Shown here piece by piece: positions 45,030 through 54,448 of a DNA stretch of 64,000 bases. Location: contig PS015010.1 in assembly GCA_048213135.1 (NCBI GenBank), forward strand, positions 248,001 through 312,000, in the 5' to 3' direction. The position numbers were made by a program, and so were the translations under genes. Under the pieces are notes generated by a model. The model was not told where the DNA came from. It did not search any database and saw only the letters and a program-made list of their open reading frames with translations. This DNA comes from Reclinomonas americana ATCC 50394. Taxonomy: Eukaryota; Jakobida; Jakobea; Jakobida. How positions within the stretch are numbered: position 1 is the first letter of the stretch; the number at the start of each line of letters is the position of its first letter.

Positions 45030-46850
45030 ATGAAACGTTATATTAAATTTTATACCGCAGCGGTCATTACAGCCCTGGTTGTAGTGACAGGTTGCAGCAA
45101 AAAACTGGAAGAGAACCCGTACACGGTTTTCTCCGTCGACTATTTTAAAACACCTTCCGGTTTTCAGAATGGCGTTAATGCGCTGTATTCCGGCATGCGT
45201 TTCCTGTACGGGCCTGAAGGCGCCGCTTCTGTAGGTACTTCGGGTACCGACGAATGGGCCATGGGCGACCAGGCAAGGGCCGGTGCTGCCGGTGACCTTA
45301 CTTCCTTCTGTAATTACACGCTTGATAATACCGGTGGTTCCATCCTCACACCATGGAACAGGTCTTTCAATAATATCAACCTGGCCAATGCACTGGTGCA
45401 GTTCGCCCCGGAAGTGGCTATTGCTGATGCCGATAAGAAAGCGGCACTCGGTGAAATCAGGTTCCTGAGGGGATTGTATTACCTTAACCTGGTACAGTAC
45501 TTCGGTGCCGTGCCGCTTGACCTGGGCAGTGGCGATCTGAAATTCAATGATCAGCCTTTCCAGGGTTTCAACCGCCTGCCAACCAGTGAAGTGTTTGTAA
45601 AGAATTACCAGGCCATCATCGATGACCTCACTTTCGCTTCGCAGAACCTGCCCGATAAAAGGCCCGCCGGTGCTTTCAAACTGTCAAAAGCCGCCGCTTT
45701 TCACCTGCTGTCGAAAGCCTACCTGCAAAGGGCGTATTCTGCCGCCAAACAGGGCACCGATTTTACCAATGCATACAATGCTGCCATGGAAGTGATCAAC
45801 AACCAGGCAAAGTACGGCGTTGCTTTACAGGTAAGCTATGCGGATGTGCACAGGCCCGGCAATGATTACAACAGCGAAATATTGTTTTCGATAGAACGTA
45901 TTCCCGGCAACTATGCCGCTGATGAAGTGCCTAATCCCGATGGTATCGGTGGTACGAAAGGTATGGACGTATCAAATGATTTCAATGGTAACTATACCGC
46001 GGTAAGATCACCACTGAACACTTCGGCTACCACACCCGTTAGTACACGTACCGTTCAGTACGGCCGCCCCATCAGGCGCTGGTGCCCAACGCCATGGTTA
46101 TACAATACAGCTTTCGCGGATAAATTCAATGACAGCCGTTATGAAGGTACTTTCCGCACGGTGTACATTGCTTCCGTTACCGGTGGTGGTTTCACCGCCA
46201 ATGTAGATACAGGGTTTGTTATGGCGCTTACCAACAGGATCGCCGATTCACTCAATGGTATCCTGCCTGCCGGTCCGCGTCTGAAACCTTACCGTGTTAT
46301 TGCGCCAAGAGAATTTTATCTTATCGGCGGATCACTCAATGGTAACCAGGACGCGACATCGAACATGTATCCTTCACTGAGCAAATATGAAGATCCTTCA
46401 AAAGGCGTTGCCAACTATCCCGGTGGCAGACCTTTCCCGGTTTGTAAACTGGGCGAGACCTATCTGCTGGCAGCGGAAGCCGCCATGCAATCGGGTAATC
46501 CTACCGGTGCCATGGACCTCATCAATGTATTGAAGTTGAGGGCCGCTTATCGTACCGGGCTTAGTAATGCAGAGATCACCACGCGTTACAACGCCATCAG
46601 GCTTACCAGTTCCGCACAGGTAACGCTCGACTTTATTCTCGATGAACGTACACGTGAACTCTGTGGTGAAAGCATGCGCTGGGGCGACCTGGCCGTGAGG
46701 GGTAAATTGATTGAAAGGGTACAGCTGTACAATAGCGATGGCAGCGCCAATATCAGGCCCAATAAACATGAACTGAGACCTATCCCCAAAGAACAACTCG
46801 ATCGTATCATCGATCCTGACAAAGGAAAATATCAAAATCCCGGTTACTGA
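45030..46850 (+). CDS. SusD/RagB-family glycan-binding lipoprotein (xylan locus)
   Basis: 606 residues, longer than the beta-glucan SusD. Lipoprotein signal ends in VTGCSKKLEENPYT; SusD marks include YFKTPSGFQNGVNALYSGMR, EIRFLRGLYYLNLVQYFGAV and the C-terminal LDFILDERTRELCGESMRWG followed by LRPIPKEQLDRI. It forms the surface lid of the SusC channel. Paired directly with the upstream susC. Confidence 0.95.
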   Translation: MKRYIKFYTAAVITALVVVTGCSKKLEENPYTVFSVDYFKTPSGFQNGVNALYSGMRFLYGPEGAASVGTSGTDEWAMGDQARAGAAGDLTSFCNYTLDNTGGSILTPWNRSFNNINLANALVQFAPEVAIADADKKAALGEIRFLRGLYYLNLVQYFGAVPLDLGSGDLKFNDQPFQGFNRLPTSEVFVKNYQAIIDDLTFASQNLPDKRPAGAFKLSKAAAFHLLSKAYLQRAYSAAKQGTDFTNAYNAAMEVINNQAKYGVALQVSYADVHRPGNDYNSEILFSIERIPGNYAADEVPNPDGIGGTKGMDVSNDFNGNYTAVRSPLNTSATTPVSTRTVQYGRPIRRWCPTPWLYNTAFADKFNDSRYEGTFRTVYIASVTGGGFTANVDTGFVMALTNRIADSLNGILPAGPRLKPYRVIAPREFYLIGGSLNGNQDATSNMYPSLSKYEDPSKGVANYPGGRPFPVCKLGETYLLAAEAAMQSGNPTGAMDLINVLKLRAAYRTGLSNAEITTRYNAIRLTSSAQVTLDFILDERTRELCGESMRWGDLAVRGKLIERVQLYNSDGSANIRPNKHELRPIPKEQLDRIIDPDKGKYQNPGY

Positions 46851-46874
46851 TAACGACAATCTATAAAACACAAC

Positions 46875-48494
46875 ATGTTTGTTATGAAAAATAATTTAAA
46901 ACAAATAGGATGGCTGCTACTGTTCCCGGTAGCCTTCCTCGGTTCCTGTAAAAAAGGGCCCGATCTTAATATACTCGACACCGGTAATTTCACCGAAACT
47001 TCCACACCGCTGAAAGACGCTACAGACGTACCCATTGGCGTAGCCATCAACTATGGGCCTATGATTAATGAGGCTAAATTCGCACAGGTGGTGAAGAGTG
47101 ATTTTGACCAGGTGGTATTTGGTTATGAAATGAAACATGGCGCTGTAGTACAAAGCAACGGCACTTACAATTTCACCAATACCGACGCTATGGTTTCCGC
47201 TATCGGCACTATGGATCTTTTCGGTCATACCCTTTGCTGGCACGCTAACCAGAATGCCGGTTATATAAAGAGCTTCTCGGGCATTACCGTGCCAGCCGCG
47301 GCGGAACTGGCTACCAACCCGGGTTTTGAATCGGGATTAGCCAACTGGAGTGTATTCAATTCCGGTAACCCCACAGGTTCGGCCACCATCACCACAACTA
47401 CTGTAGCGGCTGAAATACATGGCGGCACCACAGCTATGAAAGTGATCAATCCTACCGCTTACCCGGGCAGCCAGTGGCGGGTACAGGTATCGAGCGCCGC
47501 GTTTACAACGGTGCCGGGCAAACAGTACATTATTTCTTACTGGGTAAAAGCGGCATCTGCCGGCGGTTCTATCCGCTTGTCATCAGGTCCTACAAATGCA
47601 CAATATCAAGGTGATCAAACGATTGATGCCACCTGGAAACAAGTGAGCTGGACCATTACGGCCAACATCGCTTCCACCACTTTCCTGTTTGATATGGGAC
47701 AGGCGGCGAATACGTACTACATCGATGATGTAAGTGTGAAAGAAGTGGTCGTGGCTCCTTCCGGTGCACAGGTAACTGCCAAGGTTGACCAGGCGCTGAA
47801 CGACTTCATAACGACAATGGTTACACGCTATAAAAGTAAAGTACATGCGTGGGATGTGGTGAATGAGGCCATCAGCCCTTCAGGTGCTGTACGTACAGGT
47901 GCTAACAGCAGCGACGTTACCAACCCCGCCCCGGCAGACGTGTTCTTCTGGTCAGATTACCTGGGTCGTGATTTCGCATTGAAAGCCTTCACCTATGCGA
48001 AAGCTGCAGACCCCACAGCTACTTTATACATCAATGAATATGGTATTGAATCCAGCAACGCTAAACTCGACTCGCTCATTGCTTTTGTAAATGAGTTAAA
48101 AGCGAAAGGCGCTAAAGTGGACGGTATTGGCACACAAATGCACATTACCCGAAATACCAGTTATGCCGGTATTGATGTGATGATGCAGAAACTTGCCGCC
48201 ACCGGTCTTAAGATCAGGATATCTGAACTTGATGTTAAAACAGTTTTGAACAACGCTTCAGGAGGCGCCACACCACAACTGCTGGCTTACCAGGCGGTGA
48301 TGTATAAATATGTGGTGAACTCCTACCTGACGTACATTCCCAAAGCACAGCAAACCGGTATCACGGTATGGGGTGTTAATGATAAGAACAGCTGGTTGTA
48401 TAACAGCGGTAAAGAACTGCCTTTGCTGTACGATGACAACTATAATAAAAAACCTGCCTATGCGGGATTCCTGCAAGCTTTGCAGGGACAATAG
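46875..48494 (+). CDS. GH10 endo-xylanase lipoprotein with an inserted CBM4/22-like domain
   Basis: 539 residues. Lipoprotein signal ends in FLGSCKKG. The GH10 barrel is split: it starts with VPIGVAINYGPMINEAKF and FGHTLCWHANQNAGY, then at about residues 140-295 a carbohydrate-binding beta-sandwich is inserted (NPGFESGLANWSVFNSG ... YYIDDVSVKEV), then the barrel resumes with acid/base Glu331 in WDVVNEAIS and nucleophile Glu451 in ISELDVK. Such an inserted CBM is known in surface GH10 xylanases of Bacteroides and Prevotella. It takes the third place behind susD, where a glycan-binding protein gene is common. An ATG at 46884 is an alternative start. Confidence 0.92.
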   Translation: MFVMKNNLKQIGWLLLFPVAFLGSCKKGPDLNILDTGNFTETSTPLKDATDVPIGVAINYGPMINEAKFAQVVKSDFDQVVFGYEMKHGAVVQSNGTYNFTNTDAMVSAIGTMDLFGHTLCWHANQNAGYIKSFSGITVPAAAELATNPGFESGLANWSVFNSGNPTGSATITTTTVAAEIHGGTTAMKVINPTAYPGSQWRVQVSSAAFTTVPGKQYIISYWVKAASAGGSIRLSSGPTNAQYQGDQTIDATWKQVSWTITANIASTTFLFDMGQAANTYYIDDVSVKEVVVAPSGAQVTAKVDQALNDFITTMVTRYKSKVHAWDVVNEAISPSGAVRTGANSSDVTNPAPADVFFWSDYLGRDFALKAFTYAKAADPTATLYINEYGIESSNAKLDSLIAFVNELKAKGAKVDGIGTQMHITRNTSYAGIDVMMQKLAATGLKIRISELDVKTVLNNASGGATPQLLAYQAVMYKYVVNSYLTYIPKAQQTGITVWGVNDKNSWLYNSGKELPLLYDDNYNKKPAYAGFLQALQGQ

Positions 48495-48504
48495 AATAAT
48501 AAAC

Positions 48505-48585
48505 AACGGCATTGCTGCCGTTTAACAAAAGGGTAAGTTTTCTCATATAAGCAATCAATGGAGGGATGAATTCTTTCATCCTTCC
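48505..48585 (+). promoter_or_regulatory. Two hairpins between the GH10 gene and xylB
   Basis: First, AACGGCA-TTGC-TGCCGTT (48505-48522), perfect, with only three T after it. Second, 48560-48570 pairs with 48575-48585 over 11 bp with one G-T pair, followed by CTTTATAATG. They may reduce read-through from the outer-membrane genes to the sugar-catabolism genes, or stabilise the 3' or 5' end of a processed mRNA. Function is inferred. Confidence 0.45.
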
Positions 48586-48619
48586 TTTATAATGCAGCGT
48601 AACCAAAAAGATAAAATTC

Positions 48620-50128
48620 ATGTTGTTGCTGGGTATTGATCTGGGTACATCTTCGATAAAAGTAACTGTGGTGGATGCCGCTACGCAGGTGGCCATTGCG
48701 TCTGCGCAATACCCCGAAACCGAAGCTGATATCATTTCTCCTCATCCCGGCTGGGCCGAACAAAGTCCCGACCTGTGGTGGGAGAACATCAAGCAGGCTA
48801 TTTTGAAATGCAATGCCACCGGCTTGTATGACCCCATAGACATTGGCGCCATCGGTATCGCTTACCAGATGCACGGGCTGGTTCTTATCGATAAACAACA
48901 ACATGTACTGCGTAACGCGATCATCTGGTGCGACAGTCGTGCTGTACCGATTGGTAACGCCGCATTTGATCATATCGGGCATACCCGCTGCCTGGAACAT
49001 TTGCTGAACTCGCCGGGTAATTTCACCGCCAGCAAACTGGCCTGGGTAAAGGAACACGAACCTGCCGTTTACGAACGTATAGATAAAGTAATGCTACCCG
49101 GAGATTTTATCTCGATGAAATTTACCGGTGAATGCAATACAACCGTATCCGCTTTGTCGGAAGGCATCTTCTGGGATTTTGCAACGAACAGTCTTTCTGC
49201 TGATGTACTCAACTACTTTGGTTTTTCAAAAGATAGGTTCCCGGAAATACAGCCCTTGTTTGCACCGCACGGTTTGCTCAATGCTACAACCGCGGCGAGG
49301 CTGTCATTAAAAACAGGAATTCCTGTCGCTTACAAAGCCGGTGATCAGCCCAACAATGCTTTGTCGCTTAATGTGCTCAACCCCGGCGAAGTGGCTGCCA
49401 CGGCGGGTACCAGCGGGGTGATCTATGGCGTGAGCGATCAATTGGGTTTCGATTGGCAAAGCAGGATCAACAGTTTTGCGCATGTTAATCATCACGCATC
49501 CGGGCAAAACGACAACAGGATTGGCATATTACTTTGTATCAATGGTACCGGCATATTCAACCGGTGGATCAGGAACCTTGCAGGCGCAAGTTTGTCATAT
49601 CAAAGCCTCAACGAAGCGGCTGCCGTGATTCCTGCCGGAAGTGAAGGCCTGCTGGCACTGCCTTTCGGGAATGGTGCAGAACGCATGCTTAACAATGCCG
49701 AGATCGGCGCACATTTCAGCCAGCTCCATTTTACCACGCATTCTGTAGGCCATATGGTAAGGGCTGTACAGGAAGGGATCGCGTTCTCTTTCCGTTACGG
49801 GCTCGACATCATGCGGGAGAATGGTATGCAGCCCGGGGTCATCAGGGCAGGAAAAGCCAATATGTTCCTGAGCGAAGTATTTACCCGATCTTTTGTAAAC
49901 AGCACCGGCGTTGCCGTGGAATTTTATGAAGGCGATGGCAGCTTTGGTGCAGCCATCGGCGCGGGTATCGGTGCGGGTGTATATGCCAGCGCGGCAGAAG
50001 CAGCGCAATGCAGGAAGCCCGTAGGGATAGTAACCCCGGATGCGGCACAACAATATGAACCCTTGTACCAGCAATGGAAACAATGGTTACAACATCATCT
50101 CGATCAATTCAACAAAAGCGTTTCTTAA
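48620..50128 (+). CDS. xylB: Xylulokinase
   Basis: 502 residues, cytoplasmic FGGY-family kinase: D-xylulose + ATP to xylulose-5-phosphate. Marks: LGIDLGTSSIKVTVVD (phosphate loop), AYQMHGLVLID, ATAGTSGVIYGVSD, and the second FGGY-like signature in GYGSFG-like FYEGDGSFGAAIGAGIGAG. It is placed directly before xylA, 18 bases apart, and makes the product entering the pentose phosphate pathway. Confidence 0.94.
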   Translation: MLLLGIDLGTSSIKVTVVDAATQVAIASAQYPETEADIISPHPGWAEQSPDLWWENIKQAILKCNATGLYDPIDIGAIGIAYQMHGLVLIDKQQHVLRNAIIWCDSRAVPIGNAAFDHIGHTRCLEHLLNSPGNFTASKLAWVKEHEPAVYERIDKVMLPGDFISMKFTGECNTTVSALSEGIFWDFATNSLSADVLNYFGFSKDRFPEIQPLFAPHGLLNATTAARLSLKTGIPVAYKAGDQPNNALSLNVLNPGEVAATAGTSGVIYGVSDQLGFDWQSRINSFAHVNHHASGQNDNRIGILLCINGTGIFNRWIRNLAGASLSYQSLNEAAAVIPAGSEGLLALPFGNGAERMLNNAEIGAHFSQLHFTTHSVGHMVRAVQEGIAFSFRYGLDIMRENGMQPGVIRAGKANMFLSEVFTRSFVNSTGVAVEFYEGDGSFGAAIGAGIGAGVYASAAEAAQCRKPVGIVTPDAAQQYEPLYQQWKQWLQHHLDQFNKSVS

Positions 50129-50146
50129 TATTTTAAAATCAGACTT

Positions 50147-51475
50147 ATGCCGGTAACAACAGGACAAAAAGAATTTTTCAAAGGTATAGATGCCATCAGG
50201 TATGAAGGGGTGGAAAGTGATAACCCGCTTGCCTTCCGGTGGTACGATGAAAACAGGGTAGTAGCAGGTAAGACCATGAAAGAATACCTCCGCTTCGCCT
50301 GCGCCTACTGGCACAGCTTCTGTGGCAACGGGGCGGATCCGTTCGGCGGACCTACGCATATTTTTGAATGGGATGCCAAAACAGATCCCGTGGAAAGAGC
50401 AAAAGATAAGGCCGATGCAGCGTTTGAGTTCATCACCAAACTGGGCCTGCCTTATTATTGCTTCCACGATGTGGATGTAGTGGATTATGGTAATGATGTC
50501 GCGGAAAATGAAAAAAGATTACAAACCTTAACTGCATACCTGTCAGAAAAGCAAACTGCCAGCGGAGTTAAATTATTATGGGGAACCGCCAACCTGTTCT
50601 CGCACAGGCGATACATGAATGGCGCTTCTACCAATCCCGACTTTCATGTGCTGGCTCACGGTGGCGCTCAGGTGAAGGCTGCGCTTGACGCCACCATTGC
50701 CCTTAAAGGAGAGAACTATGTGTTCTGGGGCGGTCGTGAAGGTTATATGAGTCTGCTCAACACCAATATGAAAAGGGAGAAAGAACACCTGGCCCGTTTC
50801 CTGCACATGGCTAAGGATTATGCCAGGGCCAATGGATTTACAGGTACGTTCTTTATCGAACCCAAACCTTGTGAGCCCAGCAAACACCAGTACGATTACG
50901 ACAGCGAAACGGTGATAGGCTTTCTTCGCCAGTACGATCTCATCAATGATTTCAAACTGAATATTGAAGTGAACCACGCCACACTGGCCGGGCATACGTT
51001 CCAGCACGAACTGCAGGCAGCTGCCGATGCCGGTGTGCTGGGCAGTATAGATGCTAACCGCGGCGATTACCAAAATGGCTGGGATACCGACCAGTTTCCC
51101 AACAACGTCAATGAACTGGTGGAAGCCATGCTCGTAATACTGGAAGCAGGCGGCTTTGGCGGAGGTGGTATTAATTTCGATGCCAAGATCAGGAGGAACT
51201 CAACCGACCCTGCGGATCTTTTCTATGCGCATATCGGCGGTATGGATTGTTTTGCCCGCTCCCTGCTCGCTGCCGATGCTATCCTCAATAAATCAGATTA
51301 CAGGAAGATAAGGACGGAAAGATATGCCAGCTTTGATTCCGGTAAAGGAGCTGAGTTTGAATCGGGTGCGCTGAAACTGGAAGACCTGAGAAACTATGCC
51401 GTTGAAAAAGGCGAGCCTGCTGTACTAAGCGGCAAACAGGAATTCCTCGAAAACCTGATTAACCGTTATATTTAA
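50147..51475 (+). CDS. xylA: Xylose isomerase
   Basis: 442 residues, the length of class II enzymes. D-xylose to D-xylulose. Metal- and substrate-binding marks: [59 protein letters not shown] and [18 protein letters not shown]. All catalytic His, Lys, Glu and Asp positions that I can recognise are present. It lies between xylB and the symporter in one operon. Confidence 0.97.
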   Translation: MPVTTGQKEFFKGIDAIRYEGVESDNPLAFRWYDENRVVAGKTMKEYLRFACAYWHSFCGNGADPFGGPTHIFEWDAKTDPVERAKDKADAAFEFITKLGLPYYCFHDVDVVDYGNDVAENEKRLQTLTAYLSEKQTASGVKLLWGTANLFSHRRYMNGASTNPDFHVLAHGGAQVKAALDATIALKGENYVFWGGREGYMSLLNTNMKREKEHLARFLHMAKDYARANGFTGTFFIEPKPCEPSKHQYDYDSETVIGFLRQYDLINDFKLNIEVNHATLAGHTFQHELQAAADAGVLGSIDANRGDYQNGWDTDQFPNNVNELVEAMLVILEAGGFGGGGINFDAKIRRNSTDPADLFYAHIGGMDCFARSLLAADAILNKSDYRKIRTERYASFDSGKGAEFESGALKLEDLRNYAVEKGEPAVLSGKQEFLENLINRYI

Positions 51476-51501
51476 CAGATCATTCAAACCACAACTGCTA
51501 T

Positions 51502-53172
51502 ATGAACCAACTGCAGACCAAAGACTACCTTGTTTTTCTTTTTTACTTCATCGTTGTAGCCGGCTATGGTTACTGGGTGTACCGCAGGAAAAAGAAAGCT
51601 ACCATTTCTGCTTCGCATGATTATTTTCTCGCTGAAGGATCACTTACGTGGTGGGCCATCGGCGCTTCGCTGATCGCATCGAATATTTCCGCTGAGCAGT
51701 TCATCGGCATGAGTGGTAACGGTTTTAAAATGGGGCTTGCCATTTCCACTTATGAGTGGATGGCCGCGGCCACGTTGATGATCGTCGCCATATTTTTCAT
51801 ACCGGTCTACCTGAAAAACAAGATATACACCATGCCGCAGTTCCTTAACCAGCGGTATAACAGTACCGTGGCCATGATCATGGCGGTGTTCTGGTTGTTG
51901 CTGTATGTGGTGGTGAACCTTACCTCAATTCTCTACCTCGGTGCGCTGGCCATTCACAGTATATCCGGAATCGGATTATCGTACTGCATGGCAGGCCTGG
52001 CCATTTTCGCGCTGGTGATCACGCTGGGCGGTATGAAGGTGATCGGCTATACCGATGTGATACAGGTATTCTTCCTGATCATTGGCGGACTGGCTGCAAC
52101 ATATATTGCCCTTAACCTGGTAGCGGAACAGTTTGGTTCCAGTGGCCTGTGGAATGGGTTTAAACTGTTAAAAGAAAAAGCACCGGAACATTTTCATATG
52201 GTCTTCGACAAGAGTAATGAGAACTATATGAGTCTTCCGGGGTTGACCATTCTTATTGGTGGTATGTGGATCGTAAACCTCAACTACTGGGGTTGCAACC
52301 AGTACATCACGCAACGTGCACTGGGCGCCGATCTGCCAACAGCACGCAAAGGCATACTCTTCGCTTCTTTCCTCAAATTGCTGATGCCGGTGATCGTGGT
52401 ATTGCCGGGTATTGCCGCCTATGTGCTGCACCAGAATGGCATGTTCCAGCAGGAGATGCTGAAAGACGGAGTGGTGAACCAGGATAACGCGTACTCTTCC
52501 ATCCTGAACCTGTTGCCCGTAGGATTGAAAGGACTTGCTTTCGCGGCGCTTACCGCTGCCATTGTGGCTTCGCTTGCGGGTAAGGCCAACAGCATCTCAA
52601 CCATCTTCACACTGGATATTTTCAAAAAGATCAAACCTGATGCAGATGAAGCGAAAATGGTAAAAGTAGGAAAGACAACTGTGGTCGTTTCGCTGCTCAT
52701 AGCGGTGCTTATCGCTCCTTTATTGGGCATCGATAAAAAAGGAGGCTTCGAATTCATCCAGGAGTATACCGGTTTTGTAAGCCCGGGTATCCTTGCGATG
52801 TTCCTCCTGGGCTTCTTCTGGAAAAAGACGACTTCCAACGCGGCGCTGTTCGCTACGGTTGGAGGATTCGCTTTTTCGGTTTTCTTTAAGTTCCTGCCTA
52901 AATTCATGAACCTTGCATTCCTGGAACCGTTCAATTTTGCCAAAGACAATGGCCAGGGCGTTTATGAAATACCCTTCCTTGATCGTATGGGATTTGTATT
53001 TTTGATTGCAGTAATTGGTATGGTGCTGATCAGCCTGTACGAAAACAAAAAAGGCATTCAACCCAAAGGGCTGGAAGTGGATAAGTCGATGTTCCGTTTG
53101 TCAACAGGCTTTGGAGTAGGCGTACTTATTGTCTGTGGTATATTGGCTGCCTTGTATACCATATTCTGGTAA
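51502..53172 (+). CDS. Sodium:solute symporter (SSS/SGLT family), probable xylose or xyloside importer
   Basis: 556 residues with about 14 membrane helices, starting at the inner membrane with YLVFLFYFIVVAGYGYWVY. SSS marks: ASNISAEQFIGMSGNGFKMGLA, WIVNLNYWGCNQYITQRALG, ALTAAIVASLAGKANSISTIFTLD, and FTGFVSPGILAMFLLGFFWKK-like QEYTGFVSPGILAMFLLGFF. These proteins take up a sugar with Na+. The place between xylA and uxuA suggests D-xylose or a uronate as substrate; the sequence does not show which. Confidence 0.88.
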   Translation: MNQLQTKDYLVFLFYFIVVAGYGYWVYRRKKKATISASHDYFLAEGSLTWWAIGASLIASNISAEQFIGMSGNGFKMGLAISTYEWMAAATLMIVAIFFIPVYLKNKIYTMPQFLNQRYNSTVAMIMAVFWLLLYVVVNLTSILYLGALAIHSISGIGLSYCMAGLAIFALVITLGGMKVIGYTDVIQVFFLIIGGLAATYIALNLVAEQFGSSGLWNGFKLLKEKAPEHFHMVFDKSNENYMSLPGLTILIGGMWIVNLNYWGCNQYITQRALGADLPTARKGILFASFLKLLMPVIVVLPGIAAYVLHQNGMFQQEMLKDGVVNQDNAYSSILNLLPVGLKGLAFAALTAAIVASLAGKANSISTIFTLDIFKKIKPDADEAKMVKVGKTTVVVSLLIAVLIAPLLGIDKKGGFEFIQEYTGFVSPGILAMFLLGFFWKKTTSNAALFATVGGFAFSVFFKFLPKFMNLAFLEPFNFAKDNGQGVYEIPFLDRMGFVFLIAVIGMVLISLYENKKGIQPKGLEVDKSMFRLSTGFGVGVLIVCGILAALYTIFW

Positions 53173-53219
53173 GATGCAGGCTGATGATGATGTACATAGT
53201 CCGGAGCCAAACGCATCAT

Positions 53220-53245
53220 AATTCGTAATCAGTAATTCGTAATTG
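53220..53245. repeat. AATTCGTAATTAGTAATT-type repeat, single arm
   Basis: Between the symporter and uxuA; AGTAATTCGTAATTG (53231-53245) is identical to 60135-60149 in the hairpin repeat after the response-regulator gene. It belongs to the same dispersed AT-rich family. Confidence 0.55.
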
Positions 53246-53261
53246 ACCATTGAAACATCTC

Positions 53262-54425
53262 ATGACGCCAACCATGCGCTGGTTTGGCCCGAACGATACC
53301 GTCAGCCTTGCCTATATCCGCCAGAGCGGCTGTACCGGTGTGGTCACGGCACTTCATCATATACCGGTAGGGGAGGTGTGGACAGTGGAAGAGATCAGCC
53401 GGCGTAAACATATGATCGAAGAAGCAGGCATGGAATGGAAAGTGATTGAAAGTCTGCCTGTACACGAGGATATTAAAAAGCAAACCGGGGATTACCTGCG
53501 GTATATAGATAATTACAAACAGAGCCTTCGTAATGTGGCCGCGTGCGGACTGGAAGTAGTGACCTATAATTTTATGCCGGTTCTAGACTGGCTGCGTACC
53601 GATGTTTCGTATACCTTACCCGATGGTAGTAAAGCACTTTATTTTAACCGGGCAGCATTCATTGCTTTTGACCTTTACCTGCTGCAACGCCCCGGTGCGG
53701 TAAAAGAATACAGTGAACAGGAAAAAGAGAAAGCCGGGATCTTTTTCGACTCCATGAATGAAGATGAAAAAACTTCGCTGTTCCGCAATTGTATGCTGGG
53801 CTTGCCAGGCAGCGATGATGCTTTCACCTCGCCGCAAGTGTTATCGGCTTTACAACAATATGATGGTATTGGTCCGCAACAACTCAAACAACATCTTTTT
53901 TATTTTTTACAGGAGGTTGTTCCTGTGGCTGAGAGTTGCGGGCTGAAAATGGCTATTCATCCTGATGATCCGCCTTACCCGGTATTGGGACTACCCCGTA
54001 TCATGAGTACGGAAGCCGACGCGGTGGAAATGCTTGCGGCGGTATCCTCTCCGGCAAACGGGCTTTGCTTTTGTACAGGCTCCTTTGGCGCCCGGGCTGA
54101 TAATGATCTGCCCGGCATGATAACCCGTTTGGGAGATCGCATCCACTTCCTGCACCTGCGCAATACGCAACGCGATGCACAAGGGAATTTCTTTGAAGCC
54201 GATCACCTGGGCGGCGATGCCGATATGTATACGATCGTAAAGGAAATACTGCAGCTGATGCAGCGCAGGAAAATATCGTTGCCCATGCGCCCGGACCACG
54301 GGCACCAGATGCTTGATGACCTGCAGAAAAATGCTTACCCGGGTTACTCTGCCATTGGCCGGCTGAAAGGCCTGGCGGAATTACGCGGACTTGAACTGGG
54401 CATTGCCAAAGGATTACCGGCGTAG
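53262..54425 (+). CDS. uxuA: Mannonate dehydratase
   Basis: 387 residues from the ATG at 53262 (an upstream TTG at 53250 would add four). D-mannonate to 2-keto-3-deoxygluconate. Marks: [47 protein letters not shown]-like [16 protein letters not shown], the metal site in [44 protein letters not shown] and [10 protein letters not shown]. It would process the glucuronic acid released by GH67 and GH115. An AT-rich repeat lies just before it, and galM follows 23 bases after. Confidence 0.95.
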   Translation: MTPTMRWFGPNDTVSLAYIRQSGCTGVVTALHHIPVGEVWTVEEISRRKHMIEEAGMEWKVIESLPVHEDIKKQTGDYLRYIDNYKQSLRNVAACGLEVVTYNFMPVLDWLRTDVSYTLPDGSKALYFNRAAFIAFDLYLLQRPGAVKEYSEQEKEKAGIFFDSMNEDEKTSLFRNCMLGLPGSDDAFTSPQVLSALQQYDGIGPQQLKQHLFYFLQEVVPVAESCGLKMAIHPDDPPYPVLGLPRIMSTEADAVEMLAAVSSPANGLCFCTGSFGARADNDLPGMITRLGDRIHFLHLRNTQRDAQGNFFEADHLGGDADMYTIVKEILQLMQRRKISLPMRPDHGHQMLDDLQKNAYPGYSAIGRLKGLAELRGLELGIAKGLPA

Positions 54426-54448
54426 CCAATTAAAATCTATATTGTACT

